Origin: Strix aluco
Taxonomy: Eukaryota; Chordata; Aves; Strigiformes; Strigidae
Assembly: GCF_031877795.1 (NCBI RefSeq)
Contig: NC_133935.1
Coordinates: forward strand, 86,372,748-86,436,747
Length of the DNA stretch: 64,000 nt
Reading direction: 5' to 3'
A model generated the notes under the pieces. The model saw only the letters and a list, made by a program, of their open reading frames with translations, searched no databases and was not told the DNA's origin. Positions 24,675 through 37,700 of this stretch are shown here, piece after piece. A program made the position numbers and the translations under genes. The number at the start of each line of letters is the position of its first letter. The stretch's first letter is position 1.

Positions 24675-24775
24675 TGATAGGCAATGTAATAATACCTTTT
24701 ATTGGGTCAATACATCAGCTGGAAAACAGAAGCTATTCCTTTCGTCAGGTGATGGCCAAAGAGTGACCTATGTGA
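24675..24775 (+). repeat. Probable ancient dispersed repeat relic
   Basis: The words taataccttttattgggtca, cagctggaaaacagaagcta and cgtcaggtgatgg resemble a widely dispersed old vertebrate repeat containing 'ccttttattggaccaa' and 'ctttcttcaggt'. I cannot name the family with certainty. Confidence 0.35.
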
Positions 24776-24799
24776 GTGTGCAGGCCGGTATATTATAGC

Positions 24800-25060
24800 T
24801 GTTAGGCTGGCCCGATAGGCAGGATGGTATATTTACCTCTCTTCATTTGTCTCTTGGTGCTTTATTGCATTTCCTGTTTTGTGAGCAGCCTTAATAAAAC
24901 ATCTTTCTGAAGGGCTCTCCGCTGCGTAGTAAATATCCTCCCTCATCCGCCAACTTAGATAGGGATCAATCAATCAGAGGCAGCCCCTTGGGATGCCAGG
25001 GTGCATCATTCAAGGTTAGGGACCGGACAGGCAGGTGACAGCAGAAGGATTGCAATGTTT
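24800..25060. promoter_or_regulatory. Candidate conserved non-coding element
   Basis: Unique sequence with gatcaatcaatcagagg (tandem ATCA words like paired PBX/HOX sites), gctttattgcatttcctg and agtaaatatcctccctc. Bounded on the left by the candidate ancient repeat at 24675-24775, which could itself be part of the element. Confidence 0.22.
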
Positions 25061-25639
25061 CTGCTAGGAATTAACCCCCCCGCTGCTTGCCAAAGAAATA
25101 AAATGAAAAAAGAGGATGGGAAAGTCCTCCAAAGATGGGAAAGGTTTAATCTCTCAGCCTCAGCAGAGTTTCTTTAAAGAGCCTGGAGGAAAACAGGCGT
25201 CCCTGAAATCAGCCATCTGGGTGACTTGGTATAAGGAACTGTAACACAGCAGAATGCCTTGGGCTCTCCTGCCAGTAGACATCAAGATCTAACCATGGAT
25301 TAGACATTAACCACACATGCAAGGACTTGGGAACTTTCCCATTGAGAGATGGGTCAAGACCGGGGTGTAATAATCTCTGTGAGTAATGCTTGATGGCGGT
25401 TTGTTTGCTTTGTGCTGCTTGGGAACCATGTGAAACTTCTTTTCTAGCTGGCAAGTCAAAGGGTGGCACCAGCTTGGTGGGTGCAGGAGATGCCTGGTGT
25501 GAATCCAGCCTGGCGCTGCTCAGTGCCAGACCAGGTGACGAGGCATCTCCCCCATGGAAAGAGTTGCGTTAGTGATAAAGGCTTAACAACAAGGTTTTAT
25601 TGCTGCCTGTGCTTCCCAGCTTTACAAGCATCTCTCATA

Positions 25640-26110
25640 TTAACTCTTCAGTGCCTTCCAGAAAACGAAGAGAGGAATCCAAAAGATTAATTTATTGCTC
25701 CATTATTAACACATTAAAATGTCAATATTTGCCTTCAGTGGCCTGCAGTGCCAGATGGGAGTGTGGAAGCTCTCTTGTAAGGAAGCTGCAACCATAAGTA
25801 ACCATGACCTTTTAATTGGTCCATTATAAGGTCGGAGCTTGGCCACCACATTGGGAGAGTTCACTAAGCAGTTAATCCATTTAGCAGAGTCCGGATCTTT
25901 GGAGAGGATGTAAGTGGTGTGGTTGTTGTATAAGCTGCATTTGAGAGTCATTAAAGGGTTGCTTTTTGCAGGAAGAGTCACATTTTAACAGCATTAGCTC
26001 CCAGCTCCGCCAGGCAAGCCCTTGTGAATTATCCTTCACTGAAGCTGCAGCTATAGATTTCATCTTATAGTTTCCTATGTATAATAAACAACAGCTCTCA
26101 GACATCCTAG
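25640..26110. promoter_or_regulatory. Candidate conserved non-coding element, longest in the window
   Basis: About 470 bases free of recognisable repeats, with gattaatttattgctccat, tattaacacattaaaatg, ccttttaattggtccat, cactaagcagttaatcc and catttgagagtcattaaagg. A minus-strand open frame runs over part of it but has no recognisable domain and only a weak exon context. Enhancer-like by composition only. Confidence 0.28.
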
Positions 26111-29100
26111 AAGAGGCCTTGTAATGGCAACCAGCATGCGGGAGCAGATGATACATCCAGACTCGGGAGTGAATTAAACCCAGGTTCTCTGGAGACGGCT
26201 CCTCTCCAGCTGGACGGAGGACAAGAGGCTGCGCGCTGGGTAGCGGATTTGCAGCCTGCCTTTCATAATTTGGCTCCTTGCACACTGACCAACAACAGGC
26301 ACGGTCTGCGAGTGTACATCCAACACACCTTCCACCTGTAGCTGCTGTGGACACTGCAGCTGGCTCTATGGCCAACTGGTCCACGCTCCTCCATCGCCGT
26401 GGCTGTGAACAAGCTGAGCTGTTTCTCTGCTGGTGTCAACCCTGCAAAAGGCTTGTGCTAAGGGGCGAGGTGTCACCGTTTAGTTACAGAAACTCCTGAC
26501 CAGACAGTACCTGTCAAACTCTGTCCTCTAACATTGGTTTTGCAGCCCCATGCAGGATGAGGCAACAACCGATACAGAAGGATGTGGGATTAGGTTGGGA
26601 AGGGAGATGAGGCTGCAGGAATGAAAGGAGGGCAGGGGCCCTGTTCTCCTGTCCTGCACAGTGGGAATGGTGATCAGGGGAGGAATAAAGAGAGCTATTC
26701 ATTAATACATATCTGTTTTAAAGCCCTTCAGTGGTTAAAATCCAGCTAAGCTTACGCAGGCAACAAATGCTAAAGTCTGAGGGCATGATTTGGAGCTCCA
26801 GGTTATTCTCTGCATGGTGAATAAAGGGCTCCACATGGTGCTGAGGGGCTCAAAAAGCCTCGCTGCTGCAGGCAGCCCCTCAGCACAGGCCTGTAAATCT
26901 GGCCTCCAAGGACCCCCACGAAGCTCTTTATGGAATTAGCACACAAAGATGATGAAAAAGCAGTGTGAAGGCCAGCAAGCAGTGCTTCACCAGTGCCTGG
27001 CCTAACTAAAGAGATGCTACAGAGAGAGAATCTGAGCTAAACTTCAAAGCCAACAGAGTTGTTCCGCTTCCTTCCCCTGTCTGCCTCCCTACCTTTCCCT
27101 CTGGTGGATCTACAGCAGGCTGCTGTCCCCTTCATCTTCCCAAAATGGTTATATTAACTGCAGGGGACCCACTAAAAACTTTCCCTGGTCAGAAGGACAA
27201 TTCTGCGCATCTTCTCAAAGACAAAGACCCCTCAGTTACTGAGGAAGGGAGAGGGTGGATGGTAGCGCTGGACCAGCAAGGACAATTAGACCACAGTGTT
27301 GCTCCATGAGGCTGCAACATGGCAAAGCCCTGCAAGCCCTCTCCTGAAAACGATGGGAATCGTGGTGTAGAGACCTACAGGGATGAAAGCTCAGGTTGTG
27401 GAGGTGCACGGCCATTGTGAAACCCGCATTGCTCATGTGGTGCAAGGTTACACCAGTTAGAAGAGAGACTTGAGCCACCCATGGCTTCTCTTGGTGTGGA
27501 TGGCAGTGGGATGTTCTGCCCCCTCGATAGAGCTGTGACTCACCCAATCTCCGCCTGTTCATCCTTGCATGCTCCCATCTCTCTAAGTCTCTTTTCCCCA
27601 AAGCAGCTAATCATGGTGCCACCATGACCTCCTGCCCTGGACCTCATTAGTATGGGGAAACTAACTTTTATGGTCAGCAGCAGCCCAGATTAGTGCCTTG
27701 CAAATAGAAGCATCTTTGTGCCCAAGCACTGACCTTTGACTCAGCTCCTGATCTCAGCAGATTTGATGTGTCCGGCTATTTGTCTTGCTGGTCGCCAGGA
27801 GGAAGAATAGGAGAAAGGAGGTGGCACGCGACTGGGAGCTGAACGGAGTGGGGCTCTATTCTTGGCTTCGTTGCAGACTTCCTCCCTGACCCTCAGCAAA
27901 ATGACTTTGTCTATTCCTGAGTTTGTGGGGTCATACCCTGCTGCAGTGGATATCCACTGGAAGTGCTTGTAGCAGTTGGAGGATCAAAGGGTGGAGGATG
28001 CAATTTGGCTGGAGCCTGTATTGCTGAGCTTGAGCCTAAAATCGAATTCTGGACTTTCCAGAATCTCAGATGGCCGGGCACTAGGAGGAAACAGGAGAAA
28101 CTGTGCAGTTTTACTGCCATACCTTCTTCATCATCACACCACAGCTCTCCTCAGCACATCATCCTCCTCCTCCTAGCTTAAATCCAGACCCCACATCTGT
28201 GCCTTCCTCTTCATCTCTGGGGACATTGGTCTTACTGATGTCCCTCCATCTATTGCTCCTGCCACCACCTCTGCCCATCTTCTGTCCACCTCCCACCCTC
28301 CAGCTGGTCTCCTTCTTTCCCTGTTCCCTTTCCTCTCCTCTCATCAGAGGATTATATAAGGAAATTTAGTCAATTTCTAAAGAGGTACCAAGTCCCACAT
28401 CATCTCCAGCTCCTGTTCTCTCCAGGTTTTGGCTGTCCCAGAGACCTGGATTCCCCCCCTTGTCCCAGTCTCTGCAGGAACCCTCTCTTAAAGAAAGTCA
28501 AGGTATTGCTTTACCAGTACAGTCAATGTTTCCAGTACTACTAATTGTGTCTCCTGGCCCAGGGACAAGTTAAATAATCCATTAAATTGGGGGAAAGGGG
28601 AGGGATTCAATACCTTTAGAAGAAAAAGCTGTCATAGCTGTGTGATGGGAAACTCATACAGTTGACTCATGCTGGAGCAGGGCTGGATGGCAACATTTCT
28701 GGTCCTTAGAGCCATGCCAATGCTGAACTGTCCAATTCAAAAATGATGCCATTCTGGGCTGGATTTGTGACAGTGAGCATCAGGAAATACACTGGTGTGA
28801 AACCTCCACCCAAGAGGTCTGTGCGGACCCTCCAGCAAGACACAAATAGTATCACCCCAGATACCAGTTCCAAGCCCACTACCTACAGAGATTTACTAGT
28901 TCTACTCCCTGCAATGTTTCTCACCTTCACAGAGGTGGAGATCAATTTTTCAGCATATTATCAATGAACAGAGTTTGCAAATTATCTCGTAAATACCTGC
29001 AGCCTCATTCAAGTGGCAAGAAAGTCAACCTAAATGTCTCCCAGCCAGAGCAGGACACGCCTCTGCTGTCATGGGGGCTTCACAAGTAACTCCTGGGGGT

Positions 29101-30224
29101 TCCACCGCTGTAGCTTTCTGCAATGATCAGCTCGAGGACTTCCATGAGAATAGGGACAACAACCCTCAAGGGTAAGAAAGGGTGAAAACATGTATCAGGA
29201 CAGGATTGCAAAGTACTGTGAGAGAAGGCAAGAAGGATTGAAGAAAAATGTTGAGACTCTGTTCTGGCATCTTTATCAAAATTATACAAAGCAGAGTCAC
29301 AGTTACTAGGTTTGCTCTCAGCACACCTTAAAGGCCCAGAAGAAACACTAGGAAGCCCACCTTAAACTCAAGCAATACAGATATCACCATGAACAAGTTA
29401 AAATATACCAAATGGCAATGAAATTTGAAATGGAAAACTAGGAAGGAAAAAACCTCTCAATCCAAAAGTACAAAGAAAAAAACCAAAATTTTGGCAGTTC
29501 TCAAGCTTCAGACTGTTAAACCCAATCTAGAGACACAGCCTGCAGGTCCACAGACCACCTTCTCTGATAGTTTGGGTGTTACATTAAAATGCTGTTGTGG
29601 GCAAAAATGGATCCCACCAAATTCAGGAAAATTCAGTGTATTATTAGTGCATGTGTGATGATCACCATGCCAGGGTCCTTCTGGGTCCTGCAGTCAAAGA
29701 CACCATTCACCTCCAGCAGAAAGGAAGGGTTGTCACTGTGAATCATCACCATCCTACGAGGTCCTGCAGGGATGGGAGGGATATTCACGCAAAACCTAAT
29801 GTAGAAAACTGGAAAAAGGTATTAACTTGCATTACGCGTGAAAAAGACGTCACATTTACTACATCCAGGCTTCAGTCAGACTACCACAGGCAACCTATGG
29901 ATCCTGTCAGTCTGTCCTAGCACTAGAACGACCCTCTTGGGCATTGCCATTAGGGCAGGAAGACCCTATGTTGTAGTTTACTGTGATTATTGCCTTCCTG
30001 CCTTCAAGAAACCAAGGCATGCCAGTTGCTTCATCGTCAGCTCCGTATCTACCTTTCCATTGAGATGACCACCCACAAGCGTATTTCAGGCCATTTAGTG
30101 GCAGAAAACCAGGGAGGACAAAGCTGATCACACTCCCAGCCTGGGTGGATGTGCTCTCCTCTAGGCTGGATGTAGGTAGTGGTCTGACTCCACTCCCAAG
30201 CCCACAAAGGTCAATGCCCAAGTT

Positions 30225-30480
30225 ATTAGAACTCATTTAAAGGTCCAGATACAAGATTAATTTGACCGACAAAGGACTAATTGGTTTCAGGACTAATTAA
30301 GTACATATACTTGGCTTTGCTTAATCAGTGAAATTTCCAATGGCATTAAAATGTCTAAGAATACAAATCCCCAGAGATTTAAAGCAAATAGTTAAAATCA
30401 ACTTAGATCCAATTATCATATAAATCACTAATGACCTGGGTAAATTGGAAGCGCTTTGGCTCAGCCTCTAGGGAAGAATA
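30225..30480. promoter_or_regulatory. Candidate conserved non-coding element
   Basis: Contains ggactaatt twice, 16 bases apart (about 30274 and 30290), plus gattaatttgacc, gcttaatcagtgaa, ccaattatcatataaatc and actaatgacctgg. Dense homeodomain-type cores in unique sequence. Confidence 0.26.
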
Positions 30481-31321
30481 AACCTGATAAAAATGAACAT
30501 GCTACCTGGATTAATACACAAGCTCAGGGGACTTCATTGCAAATATTCCAATAGGACTTTTTCAGTGACATTGTTATTCGTTGCAAAATGCCAATATTTC
30601 AAAATAAACAGTTTTCACAGGAAGGTTTGATGAAACTTTCAGCAGGAACTTTCATATCTTTGTGTTCAGCATCCAAAGCCGTATTCACTCAAGAATAGCC
30701 ATTTATCCATTGCTGGGCACATTCCTGCTGAATACTTTAACTGGAAGGCAATTAGTTATTTCCGGTCCTGTCTTCCCATGCTCTGCTTTTCATCTTGCTC
30801 ATGGTCACAGTCCGATATTCCATTTATAAATAAGAAAAAAAACATAAAAAAGAAGGCGATTAAAGACTTTGGTTTTGGTCTAATGAAAAAGAACTTGCAA
30901 ATATTTGCTACATGCTCCAAGATAATCAGATCTAATTTCCTAAAATAATTAATTAAATTAAAATGGTGGTGGACAAAGAACACCAGGTATCTTCCTTGAG
31001 CAACTTCAGTTATCAGTTGAACTATTAGCTTTCCAAATCTGAAGAAAGAGCACAAAAGCATTATGGTGACTGAAGCCACCAGATGGATATAAGACACCAG
31101 ATAGCAAACACAGAGGAAACACCTATAACAGTAATATTTTGTCACCCACAGTCATTTTTAGGTGCAGGCTACAGGTGGTTCCTAGAAGACCTAATCTCCA
31201 CTAGCCACCTAGGCTATCGCAACTTGACCTGTTGATTTTGCCAGCCCAAATTCCAACCTTTCTCTCCATTCATGGGAATCTCAGGCTTGGAAAAGTGGTA
31301 TGTGAAGAAAAAAGAGGGGGG

Positions 31322-31335
31322 AAAAAAAAAAAAAA
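31322..31335 (+). repeat. Short poly(A) run
   Basis: 14 A directly after a G-rich aaagagggggg-like stretch. Confidence 0.85.
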
Positions 31336-32859
31336 GGTTAAATATGTTAATAATATATGAGATATAGCTTTTATATATCCAGTGATTACAAATCCTAGTG
31401 TTTATACCTGCCAAACTGCAATACACATTATGAAGTGCTGCCAATAAAAGAGCATTCAAAGACTTCATCTCCTGACTCCAGAATTTAGCCAAGAAATGCT
31501 CACAGTCAGAATCCCTCCCATTCCAGCTCGCTTGTTTTGCTGTGTGATTTCCTAATGACCCACCAAAGAGTTAATCCGAGCATAATGAGGAACAAATGGG
31601 ATAAAGAATTAACAGTAAATACCTCACCCACAGTGGAATAAAGTAATTAAAGAAATGTCCTTGGACCTTTAGCTGTGTCTTACAGAACAACAGAAAGAAC
31701 AATATTAAGGTGCACCCCAAAAACCTAGATGAAATGAAAGCTGTGGTCCTCCCATCCCAAATGATGGTTACAAAAGCAGCCTCTTGAGAGCTGTGTTTGT
31801 ACATATGTTTTGGCTGTGCCTGTTTATTTCAAACTCCTGCTCTGGTATCAAAGCACAATCCCAGAGGGCCGCAGTAGGCTGGATTTTGTTGTGTCTATCC
31901 AACAGTGGTGAGAGGCGCATTAAAATGTGGACGGCCAACTGGAGTGGTTGCAAGAGAGGCCTGCTGTGTCAGAAAATCCTCCCAAAAAGTGTGTCGTCTT
32001 GACTAGGGGACCTGGTTTTTAAAGGAAGGTGCACATTGAAGCCACACAGGGTAATTTCTGGTTGACCAAAGAACCCTTGTGAGACCCAGATTAAAGGCAT
32101 GAAAGAAATTCATACCCTTCTCCCTGCCTCCCCTCTTCGTCTTTGCCCTTCTTGCTACTCCTTTGTGTTATTTTGCTTTGATACGTGCCCAGGAAATCTC
32201 TGTGTGCTTGAAAAACTTGGGTACTCAGGCAAGTAATAAATATCTTTGTCATTTCCTGGCATAGAGCACTTCAGTACTTGAGATGCACGCTGGTACCTCT
32301 CATCTGTTTGTCTGCTTTTAAAGAAAAAAAGGCTTAATAAATAGATAAAGTAGAAAACAAAGGAAATCCACATTCCTTCCCACTCATCCTCTTCTGCCTC
32401 AGGAATCCCAAAAATCTCTAAAACATGGCCTAAGCCCCAGCAGCTCATCATCCTTCCTTTTCTCCCATATCATTAGGAGGATCATTAGAGGTCAGAGTAC
32501 AGTCCTTGTGAGGACAAAACAGCTCTCAAAAATTTAAGCCTGTGGCTAAATAAAACTCTGATTGAGCCACTCGCTCAAATCCCTGTTGCTGAAAATACCC
32601 AGCAGCAGTGAAGGGCTGTAGATGTAGGAGTGCAGCAGACACCAGGGTGGACTTACAGGTGCATGGGAGAGGTGGAGGAGAGGCTGAGCTGCAGGGCAGT
32701 GGTGGAAATAAACTCTGGCCTCCGCACCATTTTTGCTAATTTTTCCCATCCTACCTGGGTAAAAGAAACCCAGGGAAAACTTTAGCATGTCAGATCCCGG
32801 CAAAGCCAAAGGCAGCCTTTTGCAAGGAAAAAGCAAGCCCTGGTCCGAGGGTAGGCAGA

Positions 32860-32965
32860 GCCATGAGGGATGATCGCGGCCGCTGCCACGGGACTGTGAG
32901 TGAAATTGATAATGCGACGTATTGATGTGATAATGGGAAATACGGCATCAGCAGTGCTCGCTCAC
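32860..32965. promoter_or_regulatory. Candidate conserved non-coding element with a GCGGCCGC site
   Basis: A short CpG-containing patch (atcgcggccgctgcc, about 32873-32888) runs into gaaattgataatgcgacg and gatgtgataatgggaa. The CpG content stands out from the AT-rich surroundings, but no promoter motif or transcript is evident. Confidence 0.2.
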
Positions 32966-34612
32966 CCATCGCCAAACAGCACCCGCTTGCTCGTAGGCCA
33001 CACAGGGGAACCTGCCATCACCTGAGTTGTCCTCAGGGTCAGGAGGAGGAATGTTGGCTAAACTGGGGCTGGAAAGATGTAAGTTCAAGGCTTATAATGG
33101 GATCCCCTTCCAGCTGGTGAGAGGATGAGTTTGCTCCCAGAATAAGAGATCTGCTCTGATCCTACAGCTCTGATCCTATCAGGATCCCAAGACACACTGA
33201 TGAGGATGGACTCGATCACGTCCTCACGGAAGGCTCAGTGGATCTGCATCAACACCAAGGAAGTTAGGGAGCTGAGCACCAACCCCTCCACCTGCAGCAC
33301 TTGCCCAGACAAGGCTGGGGCTGATGGTGTTTCAAAAGGCTAAGAAAAAAAATCAACCAGGGCTGCAATGCATGGCCTGAAAGGACAATTTCTTCCTGGC
33401 CCCTGTGGTTAGATGAGACCCTGACGCCTGAGCATTGATTACCCTGATGTTACTCCAGATGAACTACATGCTTTTAACAGTAGCTTTCTACTTTCTTATT
33501 CTGTGCCATCACTGTGTTACGTTATGAAAGCATTCTCATTTTATATTCATTTATGGCCATTAGCTCGCTGCCCAATGCCGCATACAGGCACCATGTGCTG
33601 AGCTTGCCCACCCAGATATTCAGGACAATTTAAAGCCGAGCTAAGCCAGTCCATGTCCTCTCAGTTTGGCCCTGGCTCTGCATTTCAAAGATAAACATCT
33701 TTACATCCTTGCAACCACCAGGTCAGCTGCATGCAGACAGAGAGGGATATGCAAGTTTTACACTTCAGGGTGGAAAACCACATCCTTCCTCACGTGACAT
33801 GTTACATTCAGCCTGAAGACTTTGCTTTTCTCTGGGGAGTCAAGTATTCATCTGTAGTCAGCTCATGAGATAAAAATAGGTCAGATCTTGTTTTCCCCCA
33901 GGGTTCTGGGATTATTTTTTTTCTCTCCTTGTACTGGAAAAACCCTCCCTGGTATCCCAGGAAGCTGAACCTGGCATTTCCCTGCATCTACTGCATGACA
34001 AGCATCCACCTGCACCCTTGCCTGTGGCTACCAGCTTGCTTAGACTCTTTGTCCCCAGAATTGCATCACTTGGGATGGAAAGACTGGAATTTGCTCTGCT
34101 GGCTGCAATCCATCCAGCAAAACACAGAATTTCCAGGGGAGCATCCACAGCCAGGGCAGGTCAGCACCCACGCACTTGCTGAAGCTTCACTGGAGTCAGT
34201 AGGATGCTGAGCCATCCCCATCTCCTCCGTGGAGCATAAATGTTGGCAAACAAGGATTTGACTGTTGCTAAGCTACACGGGGCCGATTGGTGCACCTGTG
34301 AACGCAGGTCTGAGCAAGCTCAGGTCCCTAATCTGTGGGGTGAGGAAAGGGGGTTGCCTGCAAGTGAGCAAGCCCCAGGACACAGCATGGTCAAGGTTGC
34401 AAATGCCAGCTGCTACATCATGCTGCTGGGGCTTAAAAGCCAGTGTTACCCTGGGGATGGGCGGCATGAGAAATCAGGCAAGGATGCTTGAAGATATGTC
34501 TTTTAAGACAACAAAGGCTTTAAAGAGCTTAGCCCCTTGCTGTAAAAACAAAATTAAATGCTGTTATGTAACTCTCAACCCCTCTAAAGCTTCAAACACA
34601 TCCCTTGAAATT

Positions 34613-34710
34613 AAAAAAAAAAAAAAAAAAGGGAACTATTTTAATCTGGAAAACCCTCAACCGTCAAAAGTATTTCACCTTAAAAAAAACCCAAAACCAA
34701 ACAAAACCAA
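34613..34710 (+). repeat. Poly(A) run and A-rich CAAAAC text
   Basis: 18 A at 34613-34630, then after about 50 unique bases an A-rich stretch of aaaaccaaaac type at 34681-34715. Confidence 0.8.
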
Positions 34711-37700
34711 AACCAGCAGAACTCAACAAAAAACAGAATTTCAAGCAAAGAAAATTAAAACCACACCCTGAACAGAGGCAATGTGTGGTACACCCAGGCT
34801 GGGACCCTTCATCTCCCACCATCACCAGTGTCTCCCAAAAGGTTGTGACTCAGAGCACACCGAGGTCAGGGCAGACCCCTGGGTGCTTTGCCGGCAAGTT
34901 TCTTGCAGTAGGGGCTTTTTCTTGTCTTTTTCTTTTCCCATCACTGTTACTTAATAAATAAAGCATAATCAATACTCATAATAAGGCTTCCTAGGCAGTA
35001 GGAGGGAAAGGGACAGCTCAAAATTATCATTACAATGGGAGGATTGATTCTCCCTTCAGTAACTCAACTCTAGAGCCTCGGACTTCAGTCACAGATCTGA
35101 ACTTTAGCTCAGGCTGGTTACGGCCTTGCCAGCGTGGACACACGTGTGTCCCCAGCTCACAACGCCCATCCTGCAGACACCTTCCAAGCATTAGCAGAGC
35201 ATGAACCAAGACAGCCAACCCCAAGATGTTGCCAGCTTCAGCCCCAGAGGGTCCTCCATCACCTCAGTGCCCCATGTAATTTGTTTTCCTGGAAATTGGT
35301 GTTGCTGATGTTACATAAAGCCACACTATCTCTAGGTAGGTGCTTTCAAGTCCAAGGCTTGGACTGCCTTGTGACCAAGGAAGAGGTGTCGTATTAGCCT
35401 GACTGGGGAAGATTTATATTAGTGCCTCCAAACAGGGTATTTTTGAGGTATTTCTCATTGGAGATCCTTTTCATATTACAGGCTTTTACAGCAAGTGTTT
35501 TCTGTCTCCAGAGCAACACTGCTACATTAGCACAGATCACACAGAGCCTCGGTGCATCACGGTGGAGGAAGGAGAACCATCTTCCCTGGTTAACTGTGCT
35601 CCTGGCTCTTCTGTCATGGCCACCAACACTGGGAGCAATTAGTGTCTCCGTACAAGCCACTCTTGGCTGGATCCAGAGTGAATAGCACCAGCAAGAGGTC
35701 TGCAGACTTTTGTTTGCAGATGAGTGATGGCATTTGAACAGCACTTACTGTGTGTGATAAGGACTGGTGCTATGTGGTGGAGAGACGTCCAAGCACAGGG
35801 ACACACACTCTCTGATGCAGCTGCATCAATCTTTGGTTCTCAATACAATTTTTCAATGCAGCATCATTGGCCTGGGGTGGGATCAAGGCTCCTGCTCCTG
35901 CTAGACTGCTCTGGGAGCTGTCATGGCTGCTGCAGGGACTACCCAGGGGACCTTGTCCTATGGCATTCCTGTACCAGGCACCTCTTCTTGTATTACTCCT
36001 GGGAGCTGTTGAGAAATGTGTCAGGGCTGAGTATGAAGCCTCTTTTATGTGCAATGGATGCAGAAGGCAACTGTGTCCCTAGCTCACATATGGGCAGTGT
36101 TGAGTATGGATGTCCTAAGCTGAGCAAAGGGTCTGCAGAAGTCGTGGCACATGTGATGGACACTGTGCACCTTCTACCTAAGAAGGGAGAACTGACAACA
36201 TCTTCAGTTTCTGGAGCAAGAGGGTATTTTGTTAGATTGCAATACCCACCTAACCCAGAAAGTTGCTGGGACAGAAAGAAACCCACATCCAATGAGCACC
36301 AAGTGCTCCAGGTTGTCCCTATCCAGTTTCCTTGTGAAGAGAGAAAAAACCAAAACCAGTCTCATGGAAGAGAACTGCTGTATTCATCAAAAAACAGGTA
36401 TCAGCAAGGGAGCTGAGGATGACCTTGTTTGCCCAAACAAGTTCCCACCCCAGTAGCTGGTACTTCCAGGATGTTATTAGAGGTACCTTTAGGACAAACA
36501 CCAACGCTCACCCTGATTTATTCCATGTTTAATGGAGACAAACAGGGATCACGAGCTGCAGCAACACAGAGAACTTAAGAGGGAAGAGATAAATCTCTCC
36601 GTGTTTAGGATGCAAAGGGCTCATCCGAACACAGATGCATTGCACCATCCACAAACCCAAGGGAGCTCAACCACCATCCTCCATGGGAGACGAGCGCTTC
36701 TAGACCCCCAGACGATGAGCTGTGCTCAGCAGTCAGCACAGTAAGCAGAGGGTTTGTCTTAATGTCATGGTTTTGTCCCTGTTTTGTGAGCCTGTGGTGA
36801 AGTTTCCCAGCAGCAGATTTAGACCCACCACCGTCTGGCAGAAGCCCGGCCACAAGCCCGCAAAGGAGTAGCCAAATCGAAATGAAGACAAAGCACTTGG
36901 AGGTTTTGATGAATGACAGGCAGAGCTGCCTGCAGTCTGAGCCACTCATACAATATACAAACGAAGACACAAATCAATGCAAAGTGTTTGAACTCCAGAA
37001 AGAAAGAAAAAATCACCGCATCTATCACACTCAAACACACGTCCATTTGAGTCCAAACACTGGCAGCATTTTTATCAATGGCAGCAGCTGGATTAATACA
37101 AACTGGGATGTACGTGTAACAGGACACAAGGTCCCTCTCCCTTCCCTAAGAGGCAAATACTTCCCAGCTGCCTTCAGCGTAATCATTGGGACACACAAAT
37201 TCTGCCAAGACACCTTAAAAGAAAGGATTTAGCCCCACTTTAAGGAAGGGAGACTGAAGGGATAAGTACTACCCCATGGCTGAGCTTCAAGGAGGAAGAC
37301 CAAATTGGGGTTAGACTACTGAACCAAACAGCTGAGCATTTGACTGAAAAAAAAGTGGAAACGATGCTACAGAAAAGATAAAACAGCAAAAGGTTACACC
37401 AAAATCTGCCTGACACAAGCTCTGCTCACAGCTGCTACGTGGGCTCTAGTCCCAGCATGTTCCCTGGGATCCAGTTCTGGCAAAGCTGGTTACACTGGAG
37501 AAGGAAATAGAGCATTTCTGGGGCCATGATTAGTCAGGCACCCCCAGCCTCCAAATGTTCCTTTATAGATGGGGATGGAGAGCAGGTAATAAGCCCACAG
37601 GTAACCTTATATCTTTGTTTTCTTTCTAGCTCTGATGGGCTATGGAAGAGACTCTCAGGGACCTTCTGTCCATCTCTCTGTGTCACTGCTTTATTAAGGA

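Noticed and set aside
35724..36416. 230-codon plus-strand frame
   Set aside because: No domain words, residue composition of translated non-coding DNA, and minus-strand frames overlap it.
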